43,432 bases of DNA from Sphingobium sp. CCH11-B1 (lineage in GTDB: Bacteria; Pseudomonadota; Alphaproteobacteria; Sphingomonadales; Sphingomonadaceae). Below the pieces are notes generated by a model, which did not search any database, was not told where the DNA came from, and worked only from the letters and a program-made list of their open reading frames with translations. Shown here in pieces: positions 35,614-43,432 of this stretch. Position numbers and translations under genes: made by a program. The stretch spans positions 1 to 43,432 of the forward strand of contig NZ_LSJY01000187.1 of the NCBI RefSeq assembly GCF_001556865.1, written 5' to 3'. How positions within the stretch are numbered: position 1 is the first letter of the stretch; each line of letters opens with the position of its first letter.

Positions 35614-37122
35614 TCAGTTCACCGGTGCGCGGCGGCGGTAGCTGAGCGCTTCGGCGACATGGACGCGCCCGACCCGTTCCGCGCCGCCCAGGTCGGCGAT
35701 GGTCCGCGCGACCCGCAGAACGCGCGTATAGCCCCGCGCCGACAGCTTCATCGCGGCCGCGGCCTGCGCCAGCAACTGCCGCCCCGCCTCATCCGGCCCT
35801 GCAACCTCCTCCAGCCGTTCCCCGTCCACCTCCGCATTGGTCCGGGTCGCGCTGCCGGCGTACCGCGCATGCTGCACCGATCGGGCAGCCGCCACCCGCG
35901 CCGCCACCTCGGCGGACCCTTCCGCCGGGGGCGGCAGGACGAGATCGGCGGCAGTCACCGCCTGCACCTCGACATGCAGGTCGATGCGGTCGAGCAGCGG
36001 CCCCGACACCTTCGCCTGATAATCCGCAGCACAGCGCGGCGCGCGCGAACAGGCGAGCGCCGGATCGCCCAGATGACCGCAGCGGCACGGGTTCATCGCC
36101 GCGATCAGCTGCACCCGCGCGGGAAAGGTCACATGCGCATTGGCGCGCGCGACCGTCACTTCGCCGGTTTCCAGCGGCTGGCGCAGCGAATCCAGCACCG
36201 TGCGCTGGAATTCAGGCAGTTCATCGAGGAACAGCACGCCCAGATGCGCCATGCTGACCTCGCCCGGCCGCGCCTTCAGCCCGCCGCCGACCAGTGCCGC
36301 CATCGACGCGCTGTGATGCGGATTGCGGAAGGGCCGCGCGCGGCTGATCCGTCCACCTTCCAGCGTGCCCGCGACGCTCGCCACCATGGAGCTTTCCAGC
36401 GCCTCGGCCGGCGTCATGTCCGGCAGGATGCCCGGCAGGCAGCTTGCCATCAGCGACTTGCCTGCGCCCGGCGGCCCCACCATCAGCAGATTATGGCCGC
36501 CCGCGGCCGCGATCTCCAGGGCGCGCTTGGCAACCTCCTGCCCCTTCACCTGTTTGAGGTCCGCCGTCCGCGCCGGGGCCTCGACGACGCCGGGCTTCGG
36601 CGGCGAGAGAGCAGCCATGCCCTTGAAATGGTTGAGCAGGCTCAAAAGATCGGGCGTGGCGACGACCTCCACCTGCCCCGCCCACGCCGCTTCGCTCCCC
36701 TGCGCCGCGGGGCAGACCAGTCCCAGATCGCGGCTCCCGGCATGCAGGGCGGCGAGCAGCACGCCGGGCGACGGCGCGGTGCGGCCGTCCAGCCCCAATT
36801 CGCCCACGACGACATAGCCGGCCAGCGTTTCCGCGTCGATCACGCCCATCGCCCCCAGCAACGCCAGCGCTATCGGCAAGTCGAAATGCGATCCTTCCTT
36901 GGGCAGGTCGGCCGGCGACAGGTTCACCGTGATGCGCTTCGGCGGCAAGGACAGGCCGATGGCGGCGATGGCGTTGCGCACGCGCTCGCGGCTTTCGGCG
37001 ACCGCCTTGTCGGGCAATCCGACCAGGATGAAATTGGGAAGGCCAGGGACCAGCTGGCACTGCACCTCGACCCCGCGCGCCTCCAGCCCGAGATAGGCGA
37101 CCGTCGAAACCGTTGCGACCAA
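35614..37122 (-). CDS. comM: YifB/ComM-family AAA+ ATPase (Mg-chelatase-like)
   Basis: 502 residues, normal for the family. An N-terminal S5/Lon-like domain (~1-165), then the AAA+ core with Walker A GPPGAGKSLMA (~218) and Walker B VLFLDELPEF (~300), and the C-terminal Mg-chelatase-like domain with RGYTRVLRVARTIADLGG. ComM drives branch migration as a hexameric helicase during natural transformation. The start codon is TTG (37122-37120), with GGGGG 3 nt away; a GTG/ATG is not seen nearby. The rlmE stop lies 22 nt upstream. Confidence 0.93.
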   Translation of the reverse strand: MVATVSTVAYLGLEARGVEVQCQLVPGLPNFILVGLPDKAVAESRERVRNAIAAIGLSLPPKRITVNLSPADLPKEGSHFDLPIALALLGAMGVIDAETLAGYVVVGELGLDGRTAPSPGVLLAALHAGSRDLGLVCPAAQGSEAAWAGQVEVVATPDLLSLLNHFKGMAALSPPKPGVVEAPARTADLKQVKGQEVAKRALEIAAAGGHNLLMVGPPGAGKSLMASCLPGILPDMTPAEALESSMVASVAGTLEGGRISRARPFRNPHHSASMAALVGGGLKARPGEVSMAHLGVLFLDELPEFQRTVLDSLRQPLETGEVTVARANAHVTFPARVQLIAAMNPCRCGHLGDPALACSRAPRCAADYQAKVSGPLLDRIDLHVEVQAVTAADLVLPPPAEGSAEVAARVAAARSVQHARYAGSATRTNAEVDGERLEEVAGPDEAGRQLLAQAAAAMKLSARGYTRVLRVARTIADLGGAERVGRVHVAEALSYRRRAPVN

Positions 37123-37144
37123 ATGCCCCCTGCCCCCTTAATCG

Positions 37145-37828
37145 TCAGCCCGGATCGGCGGGCGCTTGCGGCCTGCCCTTGAATCCCTGCGCCACCACAT
37201 ACCATTCGACGCTGCCCTTGCGGCTGGCCGGGGGCTTGGCATGTTTGATGGTGGTGAAATGCTTCTTGAGCAGCGCCAGCAATTCCGCATCGGTGCCGCC
37301 TGCAAACACTTTCGCGACGAAGGCACCGCCCTTGCGCAGATTTTCCACCGCGAACCAAGCCGCCGCCTCGACCAGCGCCATGGTGCGCAAATGGTCGGTC
37401 TGGGCATGACCCACGGTGTTGGCGGCCATGTCGGATATGACGAGGTCCGGTTCCTGTCCCAGCGCCTCGCGCAGCAGGTCGGGCGCCTTGTCGTCCATGA
37501 AGTCCATTTCGAACAGGGTGACGCCGGGGATCGGGTCAGTCGGCAGCAGGTCGATGCCCACCACCGCGGCCTTTGGCGCCATCTTGCGCACGACCTGCGC
37601 CCAGCCGCCCGGCGCGACGCCCAGGTCCACGACCGCCTTCGATCCCTTCACGAAGTGGAATTTCTCGTCCAGCTCGATCAGCTTGAAGGCGGCGCGGCTG
37701 CGCCATCCTTCCGCCTTCGCCTTGCGGACATAGGGATCGTTCAGATGCCGCTCCAGCCAGCGCACCGATTGCGCGGTCCGGCCCTTGGCGGACTTGACCC
37801 GGACCTTGCCCGCGCCCGCCCCTCTCAC
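37145..37828 (-). CDS. rlmE: RlmE-family 23S rRNA 2'-O-methyltransferase (FtsJ/RrmJ)
   Basis: 227 residues from GTG 37828, which has GGAGG 5 nt upstream and overlaps the ppx stop by 4 nt (GTGA). The catalytic tetrad is visible: Lys in RSRAAFKLIELDEKF, Asp in LVISDMAANTVG, Lys in AFVAKVFAGG and Glu in SVEWYVVAQG. The SAM site is VVDLGVAPGGWAQV. It methylates U2552 of 23S rRNA in E. coli. The N-terminal basic stretch (GAGAGKVRVKSAKGR) is usual for alphaproteobacteria. Confidence 0.95.
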   Translation of the reverse strand: MRGAGAGKVRVKSAKGRTAQSVRWLERHLNDPYVRKAKAEGWRSRAAFKLIELDEKFHFVKGSKAVVDLGVAPGGWAQVVRKMAPKAAVVGIDLLPTDPIPGVTLFEMDFMDDKAPDLLREALGQEPDLVISDMAANTVGHAQTDHLRTMALVEAAAWFAVENLRKGGAFVAKVFAGGTDAELLALLKKHFTTIKHAKPPASRKGSVEWYVVAQGFKGRPQAPADPG

Positions 37829-38937
37829 ATTACCCTCCCGTCGCGGTCCATCAGGCCGCGCAATATGCCTTCGCGGATGCCACGGTCGGCAACGCCCAGC
37901 CGCTGCGCCGGCCAGATGTCGAGGATGGATTCCAATATGGCGCATCCCGCCACCACCAGATCGGCGCGCTCAGTGCCGATGCAGGGCAGCTTCTGCCGAT
38001 CGGCAAGGCTCATGCCCGACAGCCGGTTCGATATGGAGCGCATCGATTCGCATGGCACGATCAGTCCGTCGATCGCCTGCCGGTCGTAGCGCGGCAGGCC
38101 CAGATGCAGGCTGGCCAGCGTCGTCACCGTGCCCGACGTTCCGAGCAGGCGGATGCCCTCCGCCTCGCGCGGTAGACGCCGGGCAAGCGGCGAAAAGGCT
38201 TCGGCCACGCGTGCGCGCATGCGGCCGTAAGCGGCGAGCCGTTCCGCCGGATCGCCATGGTCGAACGCCTCGCTTTCCGTCAGCGACACCACGCCCCAGG
38301 GCGCGCTCACCCAATCGACGATGTGCGGCGCGCCGTCCCCATGCGCGTCCACCAGCACCAGCTCGGTCGATCCGCCGCCAATGTCGAAGATCAACGCCGG
38401 CCCTTCGCCCGGTTCCAGCAGCGCATGGCAGCCCAGCACGGCGAGCCGCGCCTCTTCCTGCGCGCTGATGATGTCGAGCGCGATGCCGGTTTCCCGATAG
38501 ACGCGCTGGATGAATTCCGCGCCGTTCGACGCCCGGCGGCAGGCTTCCGTCGCGACCGACCGGGCCAGCGTCACATGGCGGCGGCGCAGCTTGTCGGCGC
38601 AGACCGACAGGGCGGCAATGGCGCGATCGATCGCCGCGTCGCTGATCCGGCCAGTCGCCGCCAGTCCTTCGCCCAGGCGGACGATGCGGGAAAAGGCGTC
38701 GATGACGATGAAGCCGTCCGAGGAAGGCTTGGCGATCAGCAGGCGGCAATTGTTGGTGCCAAGGTCGATGGCGGCGTAGGAACGCCGTTCACGCGGCCCA
38801 TGAGCGCCAAGGCCCCGCTTCGACGGGGGAGGACTGGCCGCAGCCTTGCTCCCATTGTCCGGACCGGAGCGGGCATGCTTGCCCGTCTTGAGGCCGGATG
38901 GGCCGGAACTCTGCGGCGATGGGCGGCTATGCTGCAC
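37825..38937 (-). CDS. ppx: Ppx/GppA-family exopolyphosphatase
   Basis: 370 residues from GTG 38937; the first ~50 are low-complexity and the start is therefore uncertain. The ASKHA fold begins with YAAIDLGTNNCRLLIAK, with IFDIGGGSTELVLVDA and LLGTSGTVTTLASLHLGLPR after it. It splits phosphate from polyphosphate or pppGpp; which one cannot be told. It is shorter than E. coli Ppx (513) because it lacks the C-terminal HD-like domains. Co-translated with rlmE. Upstream, the 107 nt to the next gene may carry the promoter. Confidence 0.93.
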   Translation of the reverse strand: MQHSRPSPQSSGPSGLKTGKHARSGPDNGSKAAASPPPSKRGLGAHGPRERRSYAAIDLGTNNCRLLIAKPSSDGFIVIDAFSRIVRLGEGLAATGRISDAAIDRAIAALSVCADKLRRRHVTLARSVATEACRRASNGAEFIQRVYRETGIALDIISAQEEARLAVLGCHALLEPGEGPALIFDIGGGSTELVLVDAHGDGAPHIVDWVSAPWGVVSLTESEAFDHGDPAERLAAYGRMRARVAEAFSPLARRLPREAEGIRLLGTSGTVTTLASLHLGLPRYDRQAIDGLIVPCESMRSISNRLSGMSLADRQKLPCIGTERADLVVAGCAILESILDIWPAQRLGVADRGIREGILRGLMDRDGRVM

Positions 38938-39044
38938 CAGGGCCGTAACTTTCTATGATCGCCAGACCCGAAACGGGACCGGAACTTGCCCCCATGCTTA
39001 AGCGGATATCGCCACGGGCGCAAGGCAGGCGGGGCGCGGTCCCG

Positions 39045-39422
39045 TCAGAGCGGCAGCAGCGCCGCCACGATCCAGCGATCCTCGGCGCGCAGCACGCCCC
39101 ATGCGCGCGCGGCCGCGCGGCTGTCCATCGCTTCCACGCCGATGCCCCTGTTCTCCAGCATGCGGACGAAGGCGCGGGGCGGCTGGCGCAATCCGCCGCC
39201 AGTGCCCAGCAGCAGGAATTCAGGGGCGGGATCGAGCACCAGCAGGTCGCCCAGCGCTTCGGGCGTCAACGCATCCACCGCCGGCGCGCCTGTCCACGCC
39301 AGCGCGCGGACGGGGCTGAGCAGCAGGCCGTCGGGAAACACATCGTCCCGCACCCGGAATCCCCGGCCCTGAAAGCCGGTGACGATCGGCCCCTGCCCGC
39401 TATCGTCGCGGCGGAGCTGCAT
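39045..39422 (-). CDS. Mth938-like domain protein (DUF498)
   Basis: 125 residues. The pattern fits the family related to mitochondrial NDUFAF3: a GFQGRGFRVRDDVFPDGLLL start, PEFLLLGTGGGLRQPP in the middle and GVEAMDSRAAARAWGVL near the end. The family fold is known; its activity in bacteria is not, though NDUFAF3 assists complex I assembly. It follows secF by 26 nt, an order often seen in alphaproteobacteria. Confidence 0.85.
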   Translation of the reverse strand: MQLRRDDSGQGPIVTGFQGRGFRVRDDVFPDGLLLSPVRALAWTGAPAVDALTPEALGDLLVLDPAPEFLLLGTGGGLRQPPRAFVRMLENRGIGVEAMDSRAAARAWGVLRAEDRWIVAALLPL

Positions 39423-39448
39423 GCCCCCCGAACCGGAAGTGGCGTCGC

Positions 39449-40435
39449 TCAGGGCCGCGCCCCGTCATCCCGTGGTCCGACCCGCTCGGCATTGCCGGCA
39501 TAGCCCTTCTTCGACGCCTTCTTTTCTGCCGCTGCCGGGGTGAGCCCCAGCGAAATCAGCAACGAGGACGAGACGTAGATGGACGAATAGGTGCCGACCA
39601 CCACGCCCAGCATCATCGCGGCGGTGAAGCCGCGCAGCACATGGCCGCCGAACAGCAGCAGCGCGCCCAGCGCCAGCAGGATGGTGACCGAGGTCATGAC
39701 CGTGCGCGGCAGCGTTTCATTGACGGACAGGTCAATGAGCGCCTTCATGTCCATCTTGCGATATTTGCGCATATTTTCGCGGATGCGGTCGTCGATCACC
39801 ATCTTGTCGTTGATCGAATAGCCCACAATCGTCAGCACCGCGGCCACGATGTTGAGGTCGAATTCCAGTTGGGTGATGGCAAAGAAGCCCAGCGTCATCA
39901 GAACGTCGTGCATGATCGCGACGAAGGTCGAGACGCCGAACTGCCATTCATAACGAAACCAGGAAAAGATCGCGATGCCGATCACCGCCAGCATGACCGC
40001 CAGCACGCCGGTCTGGATCAGTTCGCCCGACACCTTGCCCGATACCGTGTCGTAGCGGGAGAAGGTGACGCCGGGGAATTGCGCCTCCATCGCCTTGCGG
40101 GTCTTTTCGACCACCGCGTTGGCGGCGCCCGCGCCGCCCTGTTCGGGCAGGGGCAGGCGGATCTGCACCGTCTTGGGATCGCCAAATTGTTGCAGCGAGC
40201 TTTCGCCGACCTTCAAGGCCGCGATGGTGGAGCGAACCTTGTCCGTTTCCACATCCTGCGGGAACTTCGCCTCTATCATCAGGCCGCCGACGAAATCGAC
40301 GCCCATGTTGAGGCCCCGGTGCGCTGTCGCGCCCACCGCCAGCACCGTCAGCAGGGCGGTGAGCGCGAACGCCCATTTGCGCATCGCGACGAAGCCGATG
40401 TTGGTATTGTCGGGGACGAGTTTGAGCAGTTTCAT
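39449..40435 (-). CDS. secF: Protein translocase subunit SecF
   Basis: 328 residues, six membrane segments. KWAFALTALLTVLAVGATAH is TM1; the family mark GVDFVGG (~50-56) follows; then a periplasmic loop, and the RND-like region RFEYEWQFGVS-type FRYEWQFGVSTFVAIMHDVL and GYSINDKMVIDDRIRENMRK. With SecD it pulls exported proteins using the proton gradient. The Lys-rich tail ends KASKKGYAGNAERV. It starts 19 nt after secD. Confidence 0.96.
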   Translation of the reverse strand: MKLLKLVPDNTNIGFVAMRKWAFALTALLTVLAVGATAHRGLNMGVDFVGGLMIEAKFPQDVETDKVRSTIAALKVGESSLQQFGDPKTVQIRLPLPEQGGAGAANAVVEKTRKAMEAQFPGVTFSRYDTVSGKVSGELIQTGVLAVMLAVIGIAIFSWFRYEWQFGVSTFVAIMHDVLMTLGFFAITQLEFDLNIVAAVLTIVGYSINDKMVIDDRIRENMRKYRKMDMKALIDLSVNETLPRTVMTSVTILLALGALLLFGGHVLRGFTAAMMLGVVVGTYSSIYVSSSLLISLGLTPAAAEKKASKKGYAGNAERVGPRDDGARP

Positions 40436-40454
40436 AGGTTTCTCTCCCGCCCCG

Positions 40455-42053
40455 TCAAATATGGATTTCGGTCGGGCGGTGGGTGCGAACCCAGCGGGCG
40501 ACGAGCAGGCGCGTGAAGGTGACGGCGGTGAACACGCTGGTCGCGATGCCGATCAGCAGCACGATGGCGAAACCCTTGACCGGCCCCGATCCAAGCGCAA
40601 GCATGATGCCCCCGGCAATGGCGTGGGTGACGTTCGCTTCGAAGATGGTGCGGCTGGCTTCCTTATAGCCATGCTCGATCGACGCGACGACGTTGCGGCC
40701 GCGCCGCCTTTCCTCGCGGATGCGCTCATAGATCAGCACGTTGGCATCCACCGCCGTGCCAATGGTCAGCACGAAGCCGGCGATGCCCGGCAGCGTAAGC
40801 GTGGCCCCCAGCATCCCCATCACGCCCAGGATTACAGCCACGTTGATGGCGACGGCGATGTTGGCGTAGATGCCGAAGCGGCCATAGCTTACGAACATGA
40901 AGGCGGCGACCGCGACCACGGCGATGATCGATGCGATCAGGCCCGCGCGGATGGAGTCGGCGCCCAGGCCCGGCCCCACGGTCCGTTCCTCCACCACCGT
41001 CAGATCGACCGGCAGCTTGCCCGACCGCAGCGCGATCGCGAGCTGGTTGGCGCTCTCCACCGTGAAGTTGCCGCTCACCTGTGCGCTGCCGCCCAGGATC
41101 GGTTCGTTGATGTTGGGCGCGGACAGCACCTTGCCGTCCAGGATGATGGCGAAGGGGCGGTTGACGTTCTGCGACGTCACCTGCCCGAACTTGCGGCCGC
41201 CCGATCCGTTGAAGCGGATATTGACGATCGGCTGGTTGTTCTGGTCATATCCCTGCGTCGCGTCGGTCAGGTCCTCGCCCGACACCATCACCTGCCGCTT
41301 GACCGCGATCACCGGCGCACCCGAAGGATTGCCGGGATAAGGCAGCACTTCGCTGCCCACCGGCGCGCGGCCCTGCGCCACTTCGGACGGATTGGCGTTG
41401 ACATCGACCAGCTTGAATTCAAGCTTCGCTGTCTGGCCCAGCAAGTCCTTGAGCGCCTTGGGATCCTGAAGACCCGGCACCTGCACGACGATACGGTTGC
41501 TGCCCTGCTGCTGGATGGTGGGTTCGCGCGTGCCCATTTCGTCGATGCGCTTGCGGATCACCTCGGTCGCGACTTCCATCGCGCTCTTGACCGCATTGTC
41601 GATGCCCGCATCGGTCGGGGTGACGACGATGGTCGTGCTGTTCACCACCTCGACATTGAAGTCGCGCTGACCGGTCAGGCCCGCGCCCTGCGTCAGCGGA
41701 CGGATGCGTTCGACCGCGGCATCGACCTGGCTCGCGTCGCGCACCATGAAGCTCAACTTGCCGTCGCGCGCGGAAATGTCGCCGATCGCGATCCGGGGGT
41801 CGGTCCGGCGCAGCTCCGTGCGGATCTGCTCCTCCATGTTGGCAAGGCGCTGCTTCGCCACATCCTGCGTCGAGGCTTCCAGCAGCAGATGGCTGCCGCC
41901 AGCCAAGTCGAGGCCCAGATTGACGCGCGTCTGCATGAAGCCGGGCAGCTTCGCCACCGTCGCTTCTGGCAGGAAGGTCGGGATGGCGCACAGCACGCCG
42001 ATCGCCAGCGGCAGGAGGATCCCGAAGATCGCCCAGCGGGAAAAGTTCAGCAT
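40455..42053 (-). CDS. secD: Protein translocase subunit SecD
   Basis: 532 residues. TM1 (WAIFGILLPLAIGVLCAIP), the GLDLAGGSHLLLE motif (~48-60), the large periplasmic P1 domain, then five C-terminal membrane segments with GTAVDANVLIYERIREERRR (~405-425) and FEANVTHAIAGGIMLALGSG. It works with SecF and YajC at the SecYEG channel. Gaps are 8 nt to yajC and 19 nt to secF, so the three form one unit. Confidence 0.97.
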   Translation of the reverse strand: MLNFSRWAIFGILLPLAIGVLCAIPTFLPEATVAKLPGFMQTRVNLGLDLAGGSHLLLEASTQDVAKQRLANMEEQIRTELRRTDPRIAIGDISARDGKLSFMVRDASQVDAAVERIRPLTQGAGLTGQRDFNVEVVNSTTIVVTPTDAGIDNAVKSAMEVATEVIRKRIDEMGTREPTIQQQGSNRIVVQVPGLQDPKALKDLLGQTAKLEFKLVDVNANPSEVAQGRAPVGSEVLPYPGNPSGAPVIAVKRQVMVSGEDLTDATQGYDQNNQPIVNIRFNGSGGRKFGQVTSQNVNRPFAIILDGKVLSAPNINEPILGGSAQVSGNFTVESANQLAIALRSGKLPVDLTVVEERTVGPGLGADSIRAGLIASIIAVVAVAAFMFVSYGRFGIYANIAVAINVAVILGVMGMLGATLTLPGIAGFVLTIGTAVDANVLIYERIREERRRGRNVVASIEHGYKEASRTIFEANVTHAIAGGIMLALGSGPVKGFAIVLLIGIATSVFTAVTFTRLLVARWVRTHRPTEIHI

Positions 42054-42061
42054 GCGTGCGG

Positions 42062-42397
42062 TCAGTCGTTCGCTGGCTTGGCGGTGGCCGGATCGATCAC
42101 TTCGGCCAGGGTGGACTTGACCGCCTTCACCTTCATGCCGGGCGCCAGTTCGATGTCGACATAGATGTCGTCCACGCGCACCACCTTGCCGACAAGGCCG
42201 CCGCCGGTGACGACCTGGTCGCCCTTCTTCACCGCGTCGATCTTGGCCTTATGTTCCTTCATCTTCTTCTGCTGCGGACGGATCAGCAGGAAATAGAAGA
42301 CGACGAAGATGAGGACCAGCGGCGCCATCTGCACCAGGATGCCGGCGCCGGACGCTTGCCCGCCCGCAGTCTGGGCCAGGGCTGGAGTAATGAACAT
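42062..42397 (-). CDS. yajC: Sec translocase accessory subunit YajC
   Basis: 111 residues from ATG 42397 (MFITPALAQTAGGQ); a longer open frame upstream lacks family sequence. One membrane helix (~22-43, VQMAPLVLIFVVFYFLLIRP) is followed by QQKKMKEHKAKIDAVKKGDQ and GGGLVGKVVRVDDIYVDIEL. It binds SecD and SecF. First gene of the yajC-secD-secF-Mth938 unit. The tRNA-Pro starts 187 nt away on the other strand; I saw no gene between them. Confidence 0.95.
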   Translation of the reverse strand: MFITPALAQTAGGQASGAGILVQMAPLVLIFVVFYFLLIRPQQKKMKEHKAKIDAVKKGDQVVTGGGLVGKVVRVDDIYVDIELAPGMKVKAVKSTLAEVIDPATAKPAND

Positions 42398-42584
42398 GGG
42401 TGGGACTTTCGCCTTGTTTTCTGTCGGTCGCGGAAGGCCATGCGGCATCCACGCATCAAGCGCGGGCGGCTAACACAGACAGGGGGCAAGAGGCAATATG
42501 ATTAGGGCGCGGGCCGAGTTGCACCCGGCGTCGACAACAGCCCTTGCAACTTCGTGCCGCTGCTTCTAAAGGGCGCCCTCCGGT

Positions 42585-42661
42585 CGGGACGTAGCGCAGC
42601 CTGGTAGCGCATCACACTGGGGGTGTGGGGGTCGGAGGTTCGAATCCTCTCGTCCCGACCA
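42585..42661 (+). tRNA. tRNA-Pro, anticodon GGG
   Basis: 77 nt and a full cloverleaf. The acceptor arm CGGGACG pairs with CGTCCCG; D arm GCGC/GCGC with AGCCTGGTA loop; anticodon stem TCACA/TGTGG around CTGGGGG, so the anticodon is GGG; T arm GGAGG/CCTCT with TTCGAAT. The discriminator is A and CCA is encoded. It reads CCC and CCU codons. The bases after it change in character, so its 3' end may have served as an attachment site. Confidence 0.95.
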
Positions 42662-42848
42662 ATATTTCAATGACTTAGCCGATATTTTTACCCCGCCGGG
42701 GGCCGCCAAAATCGCTCTGGTGGTGCGCTGGTGGTGCAAATTTAATTTCGACACCGGCTACGCTGCGCATCATGACGCGCCGATATTGAACATCGCGGAC
42801 ACCCTCCGGATTGAAGATTCGCCTCCCGGTGCTTATGCCAGCGGATAG

Positions 42849-43432
42849 ATGCGAGAACCCTTGCCTCTTCGCCCCGCCGAGTTCGTCAAAATTCGGGACG
42901 GCTTCATTGCGTTTCTGAGGCAACCCGCAGGAACGTCCCTGCAATCCGTCATTTCGGATACCGTTCGCGATGCGATGGCATCAGCGGCGAGGCGCGGGCG
43001 CAAACGTCGCAACGGACTTCACCTTGCGCAATTGGCCTCGGTGGTCGTCGTATTGCTAGCTGTGGTCGTGATCGCTGCTCAGGATCGGATCGCACACGGC
43101 GGCGGCTTGGTTCTGCTTTTTGCCGGGGGCTGCACCTTCATATGGGCGCGCAAACGCGCCAAGGTGCGCGATGAACCGGAAATCGAGGAAATCCTCACCG
43201 AGCCGGATGAAATGCTTGCGCGTAATCTGCGGGCGCTTGACGACTTTCGGAAACAGATCGCCAGCGGCGACATCTCATGCGTCGAGCGACTTCCCGATGG
43301 GAACCTTAAACCTGTTACGAAGAGCGCCCTTCGAGCATTTCTTGCCGATCATGGCGCGCTTCTCATTGTCAGCCGAGTGTCAAACGGCGTTCAAAAGGGA
43401 CCCCCGATCGGCGTCGAAGAGGGACCCCCTTT
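42849..43432 (+). CDS. Membrane protein frame running into an IS end, unknown function (partial)
   Basis: The frame is open from ATG 42849 (right after an in-frame TAG) to the window end. About 176 codons precede the likely IS border at 43378. Sequence pieces: MREPLPLRPAEFVKIRDGFI, a basic stretch AARRGRKRRNG, a membrane helix ASVVVVLLAVVVIAAQ (~73-88) and a second (GGGLVLLFAGGCTFIWA, ~94-110), then an acidic-to-helical C-terminal part (EPEIEEILTEPDEMLARNLR, ALDDFRKQIASGD). No family is recognised. Codon use is less GC-rich than in the core genes. The last ~18 codons (SNGVQKGPPIGVEEGPP) come from the IS-like repeats, so the natural C-terminus is lost or lies beyond the insertion. Confidence 0.55.
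   Translation, partial: MREPLPLRPAEFVKIRDGFIAFLRQPAGTSLQSVISDTVRDAMASAARRGRKRRNGLHLAQLASVVVVLLAVVVIAAQDRIAHGGGLVLLFAGGCTFIWARKRAKVRDEPEIEEILTEPDEMLARNLRALDDFRKQIASGDISCVERLPDGNLKPVTKSALRAFLADHGALLIVSRVSNGVQKGPPIGVEEGPP
43378..43432. mobile_element. Probable terminal repeat of an IS21-family element, cut by the window end
   Basis: The sequence begins TGTCAAACGGCG. Two copies of a motif follow with 24-nt spacing: GGCGTTCAAAAGGGACCCCC (43386-43405) and GGCGTCGAAGAGGGACCCCC (43410-43429), equal at 17 of 20 bases. A TGT end with repeated internal blocks is typical of IS21-family termini, where IstA binds. The istAB genes would lie past the window. Orientation, target duplication and other end are not visible. 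Identification is by pattern and memory of the family. Confidence 0.6.

Noticed and set aside
35614..37122. comM as a magnesium chelatase subunit for chlorophyll synthesis
   Set aside because: The N-terminal Lon/S5-like domain and C-terminal extension mark the YifB/ComM branch, and no pigment genes are nearby.
42566..42754. A 62-codon minus-strand frame with [15 protein letters not shown]
   Set aside because: It is the antisense translation of tRNA-Pro, a well-known false gene in databases.
42675..42944. An 89-codon minus-strand frame after the tRNA, considered as an integrase tail
   Set aside because: No tyrosine-recombinase residues (R-H-R-Y pattern) are seen, and its composition looks random.

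Overview
The window is high-GC bacterial DNA, almost certainly from the alphaproteobacterial order Sphingomonadales (Sphingobium/Sphingomonas-like). This rests on protein style (Ala/Gly/Arg-rich, a ribosomal protein S5 with a long RGG-rich N-terminal tail, a Cys4 adenylate kinase), on the ATP12-type chaperone gene, and on the str-S10-spc ribosomal order. Nearly all of it is core chromosome; only the last ~770 bp, after a tRNA-Pro, looks acquired.

Layout. 1-5.6 kb: a minus-strand run of 4-nt-overlapping genes (crcB, an RluA-type pseudouridine synthase, a HAD phosphatase, a small membrane protein and an ATP12 chaperone gene that looks frameshifted), then a lipoprotein, a small membrane protein and RarD. 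5.6-9.8 kb: a dihydroorotase-like amidohydrolase, YgfZ coupled to a secreted glutaminyl cyclase, a degenerate HNH-like protein and a PH-domain protein. 9.8-14.3 kb: lepA, a CsgG/HfaB-family secreted protein, a membrane acyltransferase and a SRPBCC protein. 14.4-31.4 kb: on the minus strand, rpsL-rpsG-fusA-tuf-rpsJ-rplC-rplD-rplW-rplB-rpsS-rplV-rpsC-rplP-rpmC-rpsQ-rplN-rplX-rplE-rpsN-rpsH-rplF-rplR-rpsE-rpmD-rplO-secY-adk. The alpha operon (rpsM-rpsK-rpoA-rplQ) that commonly follows is absent. 31.7-35.6 kb: a membrane GGDEF-EAL protein, an M23 endopeptidase-like protein and a small membrane protein. 35.6-42.4 kb: comM, ppx-rlmE, and yajC-secD-secF-Mth938. 42.6-43.4 kb: tRNA-Pro(GGG), then a membrane-protein reading frame that runs into what looks like the terminal repeat of an IS21-family element at the window edge.

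How it fits together. The centre is the translation apparatus plus the Sec channel (secY here, yajC-secD-secF further along). LepA, EF-Tu, EF-G, RlmE and the RluA enzyme also serve translation. Most ribosomal genes are packed with 0-50 nt gaps, but eight spacers or leaders of roughly 135-275 nt hold clear RNA hairpins; these are the best places to look for undescribed regulation.

I did not find an obviously new multi-gene system. The most notable points are an Arg at S12 position 88, which is a known streptomycin-resistance residue; the structured gaps in the ribosomal cluster, especially tuf-rpsJ; the frameshifted ATP12 gene; two genes that appear to start at CTG; and the IS-interrupted frame beside the tRNA.
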